Shown here: positions 35,229 to 43,454 of the stretch, in pieces
Layout: every line of letters starts with the position of its first letter
How positions within the stretch are numbered: the stretch's first letter is position 1
From: Paenibacillus humicola
Lineage (GTDB): Bacteria; Bacillota; Bacilli; Paenibacillales; Paenibacillaceae
Length of the DNA: 64,000 nucleotides
Direction: 5' to 3'
Assembly: GCF_028826105.1 (NCBI RefSeq)
Contig: NZ_JAQGPL010000001.1
Span: 311,501 to 375,500, forward strand
Notes under the pieces: model-generated
What the model was told of the DNA's origin: nothing
Seen by the model: only the letters and a program-made list of their open reading frames with translations
Databases searched by the model: none
Position numbers and translations under genes: made by a program

Positions 35229-36209
35229 ATGTCCGCAGAAAAAGGTCCCGATCTCGAAGCTTTGAGCGATCTTTGCACCCCGTGGTGTATCCATGTCGTG
35301 GGCACGCTTCGCATTGCCAACCATATCGCCGCTGGAACGGACGATGTAGAGGCCCTTGCCGCGGCGGCGGGCTGCGACGCCTATGCCCTGCACAATGTCC
35401 TCGGATATCTTGCGGATAAAGGCGTCTTCGAAGAGCCGCAGCCGGGGCGGTTTGCGCTGAACGACGTATCCAAAGGGCTGCTCGATCCGTCCCGGCGTCC
35501 CGATCTGAACGGCATCGGCGGCCGTTTCGCTTTGGCCTGGGGAACGCTGCCGGCCTATGTCCGGACCGGGGCTTCAGGCTATGCCGCCTTTTTCGGCCTG
35601 CCGTTCTGGGAAGACCTGGCCGCCCATCCGGAGCTTGCGGAGAGCTTCGATGCGTTGATGGGGCCGGCCGGGCACGGCATCCCGGATCCGGATATCCCGG
35701 TTACCGGGGGATGGGGACCGATTCGGAGCGTGGTCGACGTCGGCGGAGGCACGGGAGCGATGCTTGCGGAGATACTTAAGGCTCATCCCGAGATTCGCGG
35801 CACGCTCGTCGACCTTCCGGCAACCGCGGCCCGTTCGGCGGAAACCTTCCGGAACGCCGGCGTGGCCGGCCGCGTGACGGCAGTCGGCCAGAGCTTCTTT
35901 GATCCGCTGCCTGCGGGCGCGGATCTGTACCTGCTGAAAAGCGTGCTCAGCAACTGGCCCGACCGGGAGACGGCGGCGATCCTGCGGCGCTGCGCGGAAG
36001 CGGCGCGTCCTTCCGGGAGAGTGATGGTTCTGGGCGGGGTTACGCCCGACGATGCGCCGCGGAAGCTGACCATCGAGATGGTTCTGCTGGGCGGCAAAAC
36101 CAATACGCTGTCCGAGTTTCGGGAGATTGCCCGTGCAAGCGGACTGGAGGTAACGGCTGCCGTGCGGCAGCCGGCGGGACGGTATGCGGTGGAATGTCGT
36201 CCGGTTTAA
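35229..36209 (+). CDS. SAM-dependent O-methyltransferase (COMT/hydroxyneurosporene type)
   Basis: This 326-residue two-domain methyltransferase has an N-terminal winged-helix dimerisation domain (LEALSDLCTPWCIHVVGTLRIANHI, YALHNVLGYLADKGVF) and a C-terminal Rossmann domain with SAM loop VVDVGGGTGAML, acidic GTLVDLP and the segment LLKSVLSNWPDRE. Relatives methylate small phenolic or polyketide hydroxyls. ATG 35229 has GGAGG upstream; the frame opens at 35187 without a ribosome site. It is monocistronic with its own promoter, so the substrate cannot be deduced. The catalytic His of plant enzymes is replaced here by Asn in SNWPD. Confidence 0.82.
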   Translation: MSAEKGPDLEALSDLCTPWCIHVVGTLRIANHIAAGTDDVEALAAAAGCDAYALHNVLGYLADKGVFEEPQPGRFALNDVSKGLLDPSRRPDLNGIGGRFALAWGTLPAYVRTGASGYAAFFGLPFWEDLAAHPELAESFDALMGPAGHGIPDPDIPVTGGWGPIRSVVDVGGGTGAMLAEILKAHPEIRGTLVDLPATAARSAETFRNAGVAGRVTAVGQSFFDPLPAGADLYLLKSVLSNWPDRETAAILRRCAEAARPSGRVMVLGGVTPDDAPRKLTIEMVLLGGKTNTLSEFREIARASGLEVTAAVRQPAGRYAVECRPV

Positions 36210-36260
36210 GGTTAAGCATGGAGAACCGCCCTCTATACATGCGGGAGAGGAGGACCTGCG

Positions 36261-36674
36261 GTGCATAAAATGTTTACGCTGAGCGAAGCGAATGCGATGC
36301 TGCCGGAGCTGAACCGGGATTTGCAGAAGCTGCAGCGGCTGACGGCGCAGTTTGCGGACCAGTCCGCCGAGCTGCGCAAGCGGAAGGCAGCCGAAGGCCG
36401 GCCGGCTGGCCGCAGTGCAGAGGGAGGTGCCGATCCGTTCTTCGAGCAGGAGGCGAAGCTCGAGTTTATGCGGATGGAAGCCGACCTCATGATTGACAAT
36501 TTTTCACGCAAAGGCGTGCTGCTCAAAATGATCGACCCCGGCCTGATCGACTTTCCCGCCGTCGTAGACGGGCGAAACGCGCTCATCTGCTGGAAGCAGG
36601 GTGAAGAACGCGTCGCGTATTATCACGGCTGGGACGAAGGCTTCATCGGACGAAAACGGCACCCCGAAGCTTAA
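36261..36674 (+). CDS. DUF2203 family protein
   Basis: This is a 137-residue member of DUF2203, function unknown. Typical features are the opening FTLSEANAMLPELNRDLQKLQ (helix), and the end KMIDPGLIDFPAVVDGRNALICWKQGEERVAYYH (quoted in parts in the family pattern GLIDFP ... CWK). A variable Arg/Gly-rich insert lies around residues 45-60. GTG 36261 follows AGAGGAGG at eight bases. It may be read from the methyltransferase promoter, 51 bases after that gene. Confidence 0.85.
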   Translation: MHKMFTLSEANAMLPELNRDLQKLQRLTAQFADQSAELRKRKAAEGRPAGRSAEGGADPFFEQEAKLEFMRMEADLMIDNFSRKGVLLKMIDPGLIDFPAVVDGRNALICWKQGEERVAYYHGWDEGFIGRKRHPEA

Positions 36675-36724
36675 AGGAAGGGCAGGCTTCAGGATAAACC
36701 TTTGGGCGGCTTGCTTCCAAAAGA

Positions 36725-36800
36725 TGAAAACGCTTAACGTCAAAGAAAGATTTACATGCGAGCCGGAACAAGGTACGATGACAATGTTGTATACAAGTGT
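36725..36800 (+). promoter_or_regulatory. Gluconate promoter with GntR-type operator and cre-like site
   Basis: The promoter is TTTACA (36751-36756), 17 bases, TACGAT (36774-36779). At the expected start lies AATGTTGTATACAAGTGT (36783-36800), 14 of 18 bases matching the B. subtilis GntR operator as I recall it, including the palindrome TTGTATACAA. A cre-like TGAAAACGCTTAAC (36725-36738) precedes the -35. This predicts repression by GntR, relieved by gluconate, and catabolite control. Confidence 0.7.
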
Positions 36801-36918
36801 ACGAATCATACATTTTACGTTTGGATCGAGCCTCATCGCGGTGGTTTCAGCGTTTTTTATTTTTAGCCGCATCTGGCAATCCGGCGTTAAAATCAAGCTG
36901 ATGAACGGGAGTGTGCAC

Positions 36919-37602
36919 GTGATCGATCAATATCCGGCGGCTTGGCTGCGAGGGCTTTCCCGCGGCGAGGAGATCGCCTGCGAAATCCGGCTGCGCATCG
37001 TTACGGGCGCCATCGCGCCGGGCGAGGTGTTGTCCGAGAACCGGATCGCGGGCGATTACGGCTCAAGCCGCTCGCCGGTGAGGGACGCGTTCAAGCTGCT
37101 GGCGGGGGAAGGCCTGATCCGTCCGGAACGGATGGGAGCGGTCGTGCTCGGACTGGGGCTGCAAGATGTCGAGGAGCTGTACGACGTGCGGCATTTGATC
37201 GAACGGTTCGTTCAGCTGCGCGTTTCCCGGTTCGAAACCGGCGCTCTTCTGAAGCGGCTTCGGCACATCGTCGACAAAATGGAGCTGGCGGTGAGACATC
37301 GCGATATCGCCGAATTTGCCTGGCACGATATGTCGTTCCACGATGCGATCGTTGCGGAAGCGCGTCATGCGAGAATGCTGCATTTGTGGAAGAGCATCCG
37401 GAACGTCGTGATGACGGTGATGCTGGTGACGACCGAAGACGTTTTTGCAAGAACGGATGAAGCGATCGAGGCGGTCGTCAACAAACACCGGCTGATCATC
37501 CATGCGCTCGAGTCGAAGGACGGCTCCCGGATCGAGGAGGTTGTCCGCGGTTATTTCGCCGACTCGCTTGCGACGCTGTACCGCAGTATCGGCCGCAGCT
37601 GA
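36919..37602 (+). CDS. gntR: GntR/FCD family repressor of gluconate operon
   Basis: This 227-residue regulator has an N-terminal winged helix (EIACEIRLRIVTGAIAPGEV, SSRSPVRDAFKLLAGEGLI) and a C-terminal all-helical FCD ligand domain (VEELYDVRHLIERFVQLRV, MSFHDAIVAEA, with His residues suited to a metal site). GTG 36919 has GGGAG six bases upstream; ATG 36601 in the same frame lies inside the previous gene. The combination with a gluconokinase gene and a B. subtilis-like GntR operator at its own promoter supports autoregulation and the name. Sequence alone cannot exclude another sugar acid as inducer. Confidence 0.85.
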   Translation: MIDQYPAAWLRGLSRGEEIACEIRLRIVTGAIAPGEVLSENRIAGDYGSSRSPVRDAFKLLAGEGLIRPERMGAVVLGLGLQDVEELYDVRHLIERFVQLRVSRFETGALLKRLRHIVDKMELAVRHRDIAEFAWHDMSFHDAIVAEARHARMLHLWKSIRNVVMTVMLVTTEDVFARTDEAIEAVVNKHRLIIHALESKDGSRIEEVVRGYFADSLATLYRSIGRS

Positions 37603-37912
37603 CCGACCCTGCGCCTCCCGGAGTCCGGGAACATGCGGGTCATTGCCATTATGCGCCGCCACAGCGCGCACTAGGGAGCTGTGTGCGCAGCCAAAAATAA
37701 TGGGCTGCGAAAATAGCGGGCTGGATGACGGCAGCCGGCGAAATGTAAATGGCCGCCAAAAGGAACGGTTACGTTTCCGCACACTGCGGCAGCGAATGTT
37801 GAAAACGGATCCGAATGGGCTTGCCCGGTTGAACATTCCGAGTACGTTTTTGAAATCGGCTAAGGTTCATCATAACCGGCAAGGTTCATCTCAAACGAAA
37901 GAAGGTTAACCC
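37603..37912. other. 310-base gap between gntR and gntK
   Basis: No gene or clear terminator is visible. Two direct copies of AAGGTTCATC lie at 37863 and 37881 just before the gntK ribosome site. A decayed segment is possible, as gntR and gntK are usually close. Confidence 0.4.
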
Positions 37913-39451
37913 GTGACCCATACCGATTATATGCTCGGCATCGATATCGGAACGACCAGCACGAAGGCCGTTCTGTTCGAACTTAGCGGCAAGGTGGCCG
38001 CAACGGCTAACGAAGAATACCCGCTGTATACGCCGACTCCGTCCGTCGCCGAGCAGGACGCGGACGAAATATTCGCCGCCGTCGTCCGCGCCGTCAAACA
38101 GGCCGTGAGCGGCGTTCCGCCCCGGCGGATCCTGTTCGTCTCGTTCAGCTCCGCCATGCACAGCGTCATCCCGATCGATGGTGACGGCAAGCCGCTCATG
38201 CGCTGCCTGACCTGGGCGGATAACCGCAGCTCCGCGTCATCGGTACGGCTGAAGCGGGAGCTGAACGGACATGAGCTTTATCTGAGAACCGGCACGCCGA
38301 TTCATCCGATGTCGCCGATCACGAAGCTCATGTGGCTGCGCGAGGAACGCCGCGAGCTGTTCGACCGGGCGAGCAAATTCGTTTCGATTAAAGAGTATGT
38401 GCTCGCCAAGCTGTTTGGCGAATATGTCGTCGATTATTCGATCGCATCCGCCACGGGGATGCTGAATTTACAGCGGCTGGACTGGGACGAGGAGGCGCTG
38501 CGGATTGCGGGCATTACCGCAGACCGTCTCAGCCGGCTTGTACCGACTACGTACAAGCTTCAGGATATGGACAAGTCGTACGCGGCGGAAATGGGACTTG
38601 CGCCTTCGACGCCGTTTATTGTCGGCGCGAGCGACGGCGTCCTCTCCAATCTCGGCGTCGACGCGATCGATCCCGGCGTCGTGGCCGTCACGATTGGGAC
38701 AAGCGGCGCGATCCGCACGGTCATCGACCGGCCGGCGACCGACCCGAAGGGCCGCTATTTCTGCTACGCGCTGACGGAGAAGCACTGGGTTATCGGGGGG
38801 CCGGTCAATAACGGCGGCGTCATTTTTCGGTGGGTGCGCGACCAGCTGGCTGCCTCGGAAGTGGAGACGGCGAAGCGGCTCGGCATCAGCCCGTACGACA
38901 TCCTGACCCGGATCGCCGAGCACGTCCGGCCCGGCTCGGACGGACTCATCTTTCATCCCTACCTGACGGGAGAACGCGCCCCGTTATGGAATCCGCACGC
39001 GCGCGGCTCTTACTTCGGTCTGACGCTGCATCACCAGAAGGAGCACATGATCCGGGCCGTGCTGGAGGGCGTGATCTATAATCTGTACACGGTGCTGCTC
39101 GCGCTGACGGAAACGACCGGCCGGCCGAAGGTGATCAAAGCGACCGGCGGCTTCGCACGATCGGCGCTTTGGCGCCAGATGATGGCCGACATTTTCGACC
39201 AGAGCGTCGTCGTGCCCGAGAGCATCGAAAGCTCCTGTCTCGGCGCCGCGGTGCTCGGCTTGTACGCGCTCGGAAAAACGGATTCGCTCGGCATCGTCTC
39301 CGGTATGGTCGGGTCGACGCATGAGCATGAGCCCAACCCGGAGGCGGCTGCGGTTTATCATGAGCTGCTGCCGGTGTATATCAGCCTGGCGCGCAAGCTC
39401 GAAGACGAGTACGAAACGATTGCCAAATACCAGGAGAAACTGTTTCAGTAG
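37913..39451 (+). CDS. gntK: Gluconokinase (FGGY family)
   Basis: This enzyme phosphorylates D-gluconate to 6-phosphogluconate with ATP. It is a 512-residue FGGY carbohydrate kinase: phosphate loop GIDIGTTSTKAVLFE, VSFSSAMHSVIPID, WADNRSS, FIVGASDGVLSNLG with the catalytic Asp, TIGTSGAIR, and the C-terminal IKATGGFARSALWRQMMADI plus SSCLGAAVLG. GTG 37913 follows AAAGAAGG. Unlike the B. subtilis operon, no gluconate permease or 6-phosphogluconate dehydrogenase gene follows, so uptake must be encoded elsewhere or the substrate arises inside the cell. Confidence 0.93.
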   Translation: MTHTDYMLGIDIGTTSTKAVLFELSGKVAATANEEYPLYTPTPSVAEQDADEIFAAVVRAVKQAVSGVPPRRILFVSFSSAMHSVIPIDGDGKPLMRCLTWADNRSSASSVRLKRELNGHELYLRTGTPIHPMSPITKLMWLREERRELFDRASKFVSIKEYVLAKLFGEYVVDYSIASATGMLNLQRLDWDEEALRIAGITADRLSRLVPTTYKLQDMDKSYAAEMGLAPSTPFIVGASDGVLSNLGVDAIDPGVVAVTIGTSGAIRTVIDRPATDPKGRYFCYALTEKHWVIGGPVNNGGVIFRWVRDQLAASEVETAKRLGISPYDILTRIAEHVRPGSDGLIFHPYLTGERAPLWNPHARGSYFGLTLHHQKEHMIRAVLEGVIYNLYTVLLALTETTGRPKVIKATGGFARSALWRQMMADIFDQSVVVPESIESSCLGAAVLGLYALGKTDSLGIVSGMVGSTHEHEPNPEAAAVYHELLPVYISLARKLEDEYETIAKYQEKLFQ

Positions 39452-39506
39452 CATCGAATCAGAGCTGCGGCTTCCGAGATGGGCGATAGACAAGCCGGCC
39501 GCGAGA

Positions 39507-39553
39507 CAAAAAAGCAGCCCCGGACGGGGGTGGAAACCCGTTCGGGGCTGCTT
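39507..39553 (-). terminator. Terminator, best oriented for the minus-strand secreted protein gene
   Basis: An 11-bp stem AAGCAGCCCCG (39512-39522) with CGGGGCTGCTT (39543-39553) plus an inner ACGGG/CCCGT helix. The run of A at 39507-39513 makes a T tract only on the minus strand, so it mainly ends the 39657 gene; it may also stop gntK transcripts. Confidence 0.75.
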
Positions 39554-39656
39554 CGTCATGCGTCGATCTTGCGGGCTTGTCCGCTCATGCATGAAAGCAG
39601 CAATCGTGCGTCGTCCGGCTTGATGAGCCGGCCCTGTGCGGCAGCTCTGCCGCGGC

Positions 39657-40079
39657 TCACGCTTTGCTCGCGCCGTATGCGCTGCCCGTGATCAGACCGG
39701 GCAGTTCGGCCTTCTGCGCTTCGAATTGATCCGGCGTGATACTGCCGCGGGCGAGCCGCTCCTGCAGCTGCCGCGTCAATTCCGATACCTGCAAATCGAT
39801 AATGCTCTGGATGTCCGCATGATTCGCCGCGGCGATATCGGCCAGCGATTTGCCGTTATACAAGGCGGTGAAGACATCCTCGTCGGAAGAAGCGCCGAGA
39901 CCTCTCAGGAACGCATCCTGTCCCGCCGTATGATGCCGGGCCGGGGTGCCGCCGTCTTTCGTTTTGAAGGAGCCCGATTTGCTCAGCGGGGAAGCGCTCG
40001 TTTTATCGGCCCAAATCCCGCCGGAAACCGTAATGACAAACGCCATGGTGCCGACGATAATAATTCGTTTCGGATTCAT
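39657..40079 (-). CDS. Secreted protein with short helical C-terminal repeat-like domain
   Basis: This 140-residue protein has an N-terminal signal peptide (RIIIVGTMAFVITVSGGIWADKTSA). The mature part has two short helical segments: DVFTALYNGKSLADIAAANHAD, then LTRQLQERLARGSITPDQFEAQKAELP. The latter resembles the C-terminal pattern of secreted DUF2680/YckD-type proteins of Bacilli. Function is unknown; it has no lipobox and no wall-sorting signal. ATG 40079 follows AAAGAGGT. The following 214 bases to the next gene are non-coding. Confidence 0.7.
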   Translation of the reverse strand: MNPKRIIIVGTMAFVITVSGGIWADKTSASPLSKSGSFKTKDGGTPARHHTAGQDAFLRGLGASSDEDVFTALYNGKSLADIAAANHADIQSIIDLQVSELTRQLQERLARGSITPDQFEAQKAELPGLITGSAYGASKA

Positions 40080-40293
40080 GGGCTAACCTCTTTTCAAAAG
40101 CATTCTTATGTAGCCTGTATATATCGGCCATGGGAAGAGTGGACATTTGCGCTGCCGTCCGGCAGTCCGCTTCTTACCTACTACGGCGGATGATGAATTC
40201 GGTTGCATACTTATCGTAACCGACCAACCTTAAAGCGAACTGAAGACCGGTTTAAATTTTGTTAAAATGCCGTCCGGGCGCATCGTAAGCTGC

Positions 40294-41115
40294 CTAGCGG
40301 ACCTGCCCGTCCACCTTCGCCGCGATCGCGGCGATTTGGTTTTCGAGCGTTAAAATATTCGTCTTTTGCGCGAGCAGCCGGCGCTGGAAATCCGTTAGCG
40401 CGGCAAGCGCGCTCGCGGCTCGCCCGGCATCGGTTTTCCTCGCCGCTTTCGTGAAATTCGTCCATTCCGCCGCGGCATGCTTCTTATGAAGGGACGCCGC
40501 GCTCCGCTGTGCTTTGATTTGCTTGCCGAGCGGATCGACGGCTGACAGCGCTTTTCGCGCACGATTCATTTTATCGCTTCGCTCGCGTTTGGCCGCCTTC
40601 AGCTTTGCCTCCTTCGTATGGATATCGAGCCGGGCAATTTGAACGGCGGCTTTCGTCGCCTCCGCCTGCGTCCGCAGCACCGAGACCAGCGTTTTGTCGC
40701 CGAACGACCGGGCCAGCGAAACTTGCTTGTTCTGCGCCGTGTACAGATTGAAGAGCGGCTCATACCGGCCTTTGGTCCGGCTCAGCTCCTGCTCCAATTT
40801 GGCCACTTTATCCGCATCGATCAAGCCGATCCGCTTGCGCAGCAGAGTGAGCTTCGTTCCGTTCGCGCCGTGGATCTCTTGTATGCGTTTATCCAGCGTG
40901 GTTTCCTGCTTCCGCAATGCTTCAAACTCGCCGTAGCGGCTGTTAATGGCCGCCTGCAGGCGGCCTCCGTCCGAGGCGGCGGTTTTCGCCAGCGCGGCTT
41001 TCAGCGACGGCGTGCTTTCGAAGGCGGCGGCGCCCGCCAATGCCGGCGGCAAAATCGACAGAAGCAGCAGCGTAAGAAACGCCGCAAACGACCGGACAAA
41101 AATGGATGCTTTCAT
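40294..41115 (-). CDS. Secreted coiled-coil protein of unknown function
   Basis: This 273-residue protein has a clear signal peptide (FVRSFAAFLTLLLLSILPPALAGAAA) followed almost entirely by Lys/Arg/Ala-rich helix with heptad character (LRKQETTLDKRIQEIHG, KVAKLEQELSRTKGRY, LTLENQIAAIAAKV). No enzyme motif is seen. ATG 41115 has GGGGAG upstream; ATG 41139 would overlap that site. It is transcribed from a promoter at 41243-41271 through a leader with a strong hairpin. It could be a cell-wall-associated or periplasmic-type scaffold, but nothing supports a specific role. Confidence 0.7.
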   Translation of the reverse strand: MKASIFVRSFAAFLTLLLLSILPPALAGAAAFESTPSLKAALAKTAASDGGRLQAAINSRYGEFEALRKQETTLDKRIQEIHGANGTKLTLLRKRIGLIDADKVAKLEQELSRTKGRYEPLFNLYTAQNKQVSLARSFGDKTLVSVLRTQAEATKAAVQIARLDIHTKEAKLKAAKRERSDKMNRARKALSAVDPLGKQIKAQRSAASLHKKHAAAEWTNFTKAARKTDAGRAASALAALTDFQRRLLAQKTNILTLENQIAAIAAKVDGQVR

Positions 41116-41168
41116 GATATTCGGCTCCCCTTTCCTCATTCCAATGCCATTTCGGACTCCAACGCAAA

Positions 41169-41216
41169 AAGCACCGGAAAAAACGGCGTGTCGAACGCCA
41201 TTTCTTACCGGTGCTT
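41169..41216 (-). promoter_or_regulatory. Leader hairpin before secreted coiled-coil gene (attenuator-like)
   Basis: On the minus strand AAGCACCGG pairs with CCGGTGCTT (9 bp) around an inner GGCGT/ACGCC helix, followed by TTTTTGCG. It lies between the promoter at 41243-41271 and the start at 41115. It looks like an intrinsic terminator within the leader; alternatively it ends the 41324 gene upstream. Confidence 0.6.
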
Positions 41217-41242
41217 CCGATCAAGAATGCGATATGCTTTTT

Positions 41243-41271
41243 ACTATAGCGTAATGCCCTGCAGCCGTCAA
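41243..41271 (-). promoter_or_regulatory. Promoter of secreted coiled-coil gene (minus strand)
   Basis: Read on the minus strand: TTGACG (41266-41271), 17 bases, TATAGT (41243-41248). This is a good sigma-A match. Confidence 0.6.
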
Positions 41272-41323
41272 TGGTTTTTGCGAACAAATGTTTGCGGTTT
41301 TGCCTCGGCGCACAATCGGACGA

Positions 41324-41539
41324 CTACCGTTTTTTGATCTCGAAAAATTCGCATTCCGCCCTGGAATGATAAGCGAGCTCGCTGACCCCGGACTGTGTCA
41401 CGATCGTCCGCTCATCGAAGCGCACGATTACGCTGCCTGAATCGATGATATGATCGTCCTGAAAAACACGGATCGTGGTCCGCCGGTCGAGCGCCTCCTG
41501 AAAATCCGCATCGCTGATCAGCCGCCTGTTCAACGCCAT
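41324..41539 (-). CDS. Small conserved hypothetical protein
   Basis: This 71-residue protein, not recognised as a named family, starts MALNRRLISDADFQEALD and contains a beta-rich core (TTIRVFQDDHIIDSGSVIVRF, DERTIVTQSGVSELAYH). ATG 41539 has GGGGAGG/AGGAAG upstream; the longer frame to 41644 adds an Arg-rich stretch without a ribosome site. The composition suggests a small cytoplasmic beta-barrel. It stands alone between two minus-strand genes. Confidence 0.6.
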   Translation of the reverse strand: MALNRRLISDADFQEALDRRTTIRVFQDDHIIDSGSVIVRFDERTIVTQSGVSELAYHSRAECEFFEIKKR

Positions 41540-41741
41540 TGCTTCCTGCCTCCCCAAATACCCTGCTTTCGCACGGTGAAAAATGCCGATTCTCGCTCCG
41601 CTTCTCGTAACGGACCGGCACGGCCTGCGGATGGATTCGCGCACGGGCGGCGGTGACCGCCGCGGCGCTGTCCGTTCTCTTCAAGCTTATCGGGCCGAGC
41701 TCCATGTTGCAAGCTTCGAAATCCGCGGCGGTTGAAATAAA

Positions 41742-41774
41742 CAAGCCCCGGGTCTTGAAGCTCCCAGGGACTTG
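41742..41774 (-). terminator. Terminator of the MFS transporter gene
   Basis: On the minus strand CAAGTCCCTGGG pairs with CCCGGGGCTTG with two mismatches, followed by TTTATTTC. It lies 40 bases after the MFS stop. Confidence 0.7.
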
Positions 41775-41812
41775 ACGAATCTATATCAAGGCGCGGCTGC
41801 GCACGAATAGGA

Positions 41813-43276
41813 TCAGGCGGTTTGCTCCTGCGCCCCTGCCGCGGCGGCGGGCGCCGCTTTGAGCTGCCGCTTCTTGCCGGCCAGAAGGCCGAAAGGCAGA
41901 GCGATAGCGGCGATGACCGTCGCCGCCATAAACACGTCGTTTACGCTCATCGTATAAGCAAGGCCTGCGGCGCCGGTCTGCCGGCCGCCTGCCGCGAGTT
42001 CGCCCGCATGCCGCGAAGCGTGCGAGATGAGCAGCGACGTAAACAGCGCGATGGCGAACGAGCCGCCTACGTTTCGCACCCAGTTCGAAACCGAAGAGGC
42101 GTGGCCGGTCAGCTCCGGCGGAATTTCCTCCATGCCCGCCGTGCTGGCTGCGGTGTAGGCCATCGAAACGCCGATGTTGCGGACGGCCATCCATAAAATC
42201 ACGAAGAGATAGGACGTATCGGGCTGCAGACGCGTCATCTCATAGCTGCCGACGAGGATGAGCACGATGCCGCCGACGACCATCCACCGCGGGCCGATCG
42301 CCGGATACAGCTTACCCGCAAGCGGCATCGCCAGCGCCATAATAAGCGAGGCGGGAAGCATAATGATGCCGGCGTCGAGCGGTGTGACCGCCTGGACATT
42401 TTGCAGGAAGAGAGGCACCAGCAGCGTTCCGGAATACAGGCTGATCGTGATAATGGTGCTGGATACAAGCGTGACCGAAAACCGCCCGTTGCCGAAGACG
42501 CGCAGGTTCAGCAGCGGATGGCGGGCCTTCAGCTCGCGAACAATAAAGAGTGCGAGCAGAACAACTCCCGCCGCGAGCAGGCCGAGCGTGCGCCCGGACG
42601 TCCAGCCCCATTCGCGCCCTTCGCTGAGCGCAAGCAGCAGCGACGCACTGCTGAGGATGACGGCGGCAAGGCCGGATTTGTCCAGCGGCTTGCCGGTGCT
42701 GACCCGGTAATCGGGAATCATCCATTGAATGAACAGGATTGCGACGACGCCGATCGGGATGTTGAAGAAGAACAGCCAGGGCCAGCTGTAATGATCGATC
42801 AGCCAGCCGCTGATCGTCGGGCCGAAGGCGGGCGCGAGCGTGGCGGATAAGCCCCAGATGCTCATGGCGAACGCTCGTTTGTCCATCGGCATGACCTGAA
42901 AAATAATCGTCATCGTTGCCGGCAGCACCAGTCCGCTGAACGCGCCCTGGGCGATCCGGAAGGCGATCAGGGAAGACATATTCCACGACAAAGCGCAGAG
43001 CAGCGAAAAAACGACGAAGCCGGCCATCGCGTAGAGATACACCTTTTTATAGCCGAAGCGGTCCCCCAAATACCCGGTGAGCGGCGCGACGACGCCAAGA
43101 GAAAGCATAAATCCGGTGAGCACCCACTGCACCGTGCCGAGATCGGAGCTAAATTCGTTCATCAGGACCGGCAGCGCGATATTAATCGAGCTGATGCCGA
43201 GGATGCTTAAAAAAGAACCGAAAAATATAGCCAGCATGACCGGCCAAAAGCGGATGGTATTCGTTTCGTTTTGCAT
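41813..43276 (-). CDS. DHA2-family MFS drug transporter (EmrB/QacA type)
   Basis: This 487-residue proton-driven exporter has 14 predicted helices. The first helices show the DHA2 pattern INIALPVLMNEFSSDLGTVQWVLTGFML, the loop GYLGDRFGYKKVYLY of MFS proteins, and motif C-like LSATLAPAFGPTISGWLID in helix 5. The divergently transcribed TetR gene at 43455 and palindromes between them indicate drug-inducible control. ATG 43276 is preceded by GGAAAG on the minus strand. A polar Lys/Ala tail ends the protein. Confidence 0.92.
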   Translation of the reverse strand: MQNETNTIRFWPVMLAIFFGSFLSILGISSINIALPVLMNEFSSDLGTVQWVLTGFMLSLGVVAPLTGYLGDRFGYKKVYLYAMAGFVVFSLLCALSWNMSSLIAFRIAQGAFSGLVLPATMTIIFQVMPMDKRAFAMSIWGLSATLAPAFGPTISGWLIDHYSWPWLFFFNIPIGVVAILFIQWMIPDYRVSTGKPLDKSGLAAVILSSASLLLALSEGREWGWTSGRTLGLLAAGVVLLALFIVRELKARHPLLNLRVFGNGRFSVTLVSSTIITISLYSGTLLVPLFLQNVQAVTPLDAGIIMLPASLIMALAMPLAGKLYPAIGPRWMVVGGIVLILVGSYEMTRLQPDTSYLFVILWMAVRNIGVSMAYTAASTAGMEEIPPELTGHASSVSNWVRNVGGSFAIALFTSLLISHASRHAGELAAGGRQTGAAGLAYTMSVNDVFMAATVIAAIALPFGLLAGKKRQLKAAPAAAAGAQEQTA

Positions 43277-43320
43277 AACCGTCTTTCATTCCTTTCCTGC
43301 CGTATCGGACATTCGTCCGT

Positions 43321-43347
43321 AAGATGGTTTAGATCATACACCATCTT
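43321..43347. promoter_or_regulatory. Inverted repeat in MFS leader
   Basis: AAGATGGT (43321-43328) and ACCATCTT (43340-43347) form a perfect 8-bp inverted repeat with an 11-base loop, 45 bases upstream of the MFS start. It may be a second operator or a leader hairpin. Confidence 0.45.
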
Positions 43348-43357
43348 TAAAACAAAG

Positions 43358-43384
43358 TAAACTGATTTTATATAAATCGGTTTA
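43358..43384. promoter_or_regulatory. Candidate TetR operator between MFS and TetR genes
   Basis: TAAACTGATTT (43358-43368) and AAATCGGTTTA (43374-43384) form an 11-bp inverted repeat (10 of 11 pairs) around TATAT. The size and position between divergent genes fit the operator of the adjacent TetR-family protein. Confidence 0.65.
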
Positions 43385-43454
43385 ATCGGTACAGTTCAGT
43401 TTACCGTAAGGTTAAAATTGTTTATACTGAGGAGAAGAAAGGGGGAGAGCGCTG

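Noticed and set aside
36675..36918. Start of the GntR protein at ATG 36601
   Set aside because: That frame runs through the promoter and operator and overlaps DUF2203; GTG 36919 gives a normal-length FCD regulator with a ribosome site.
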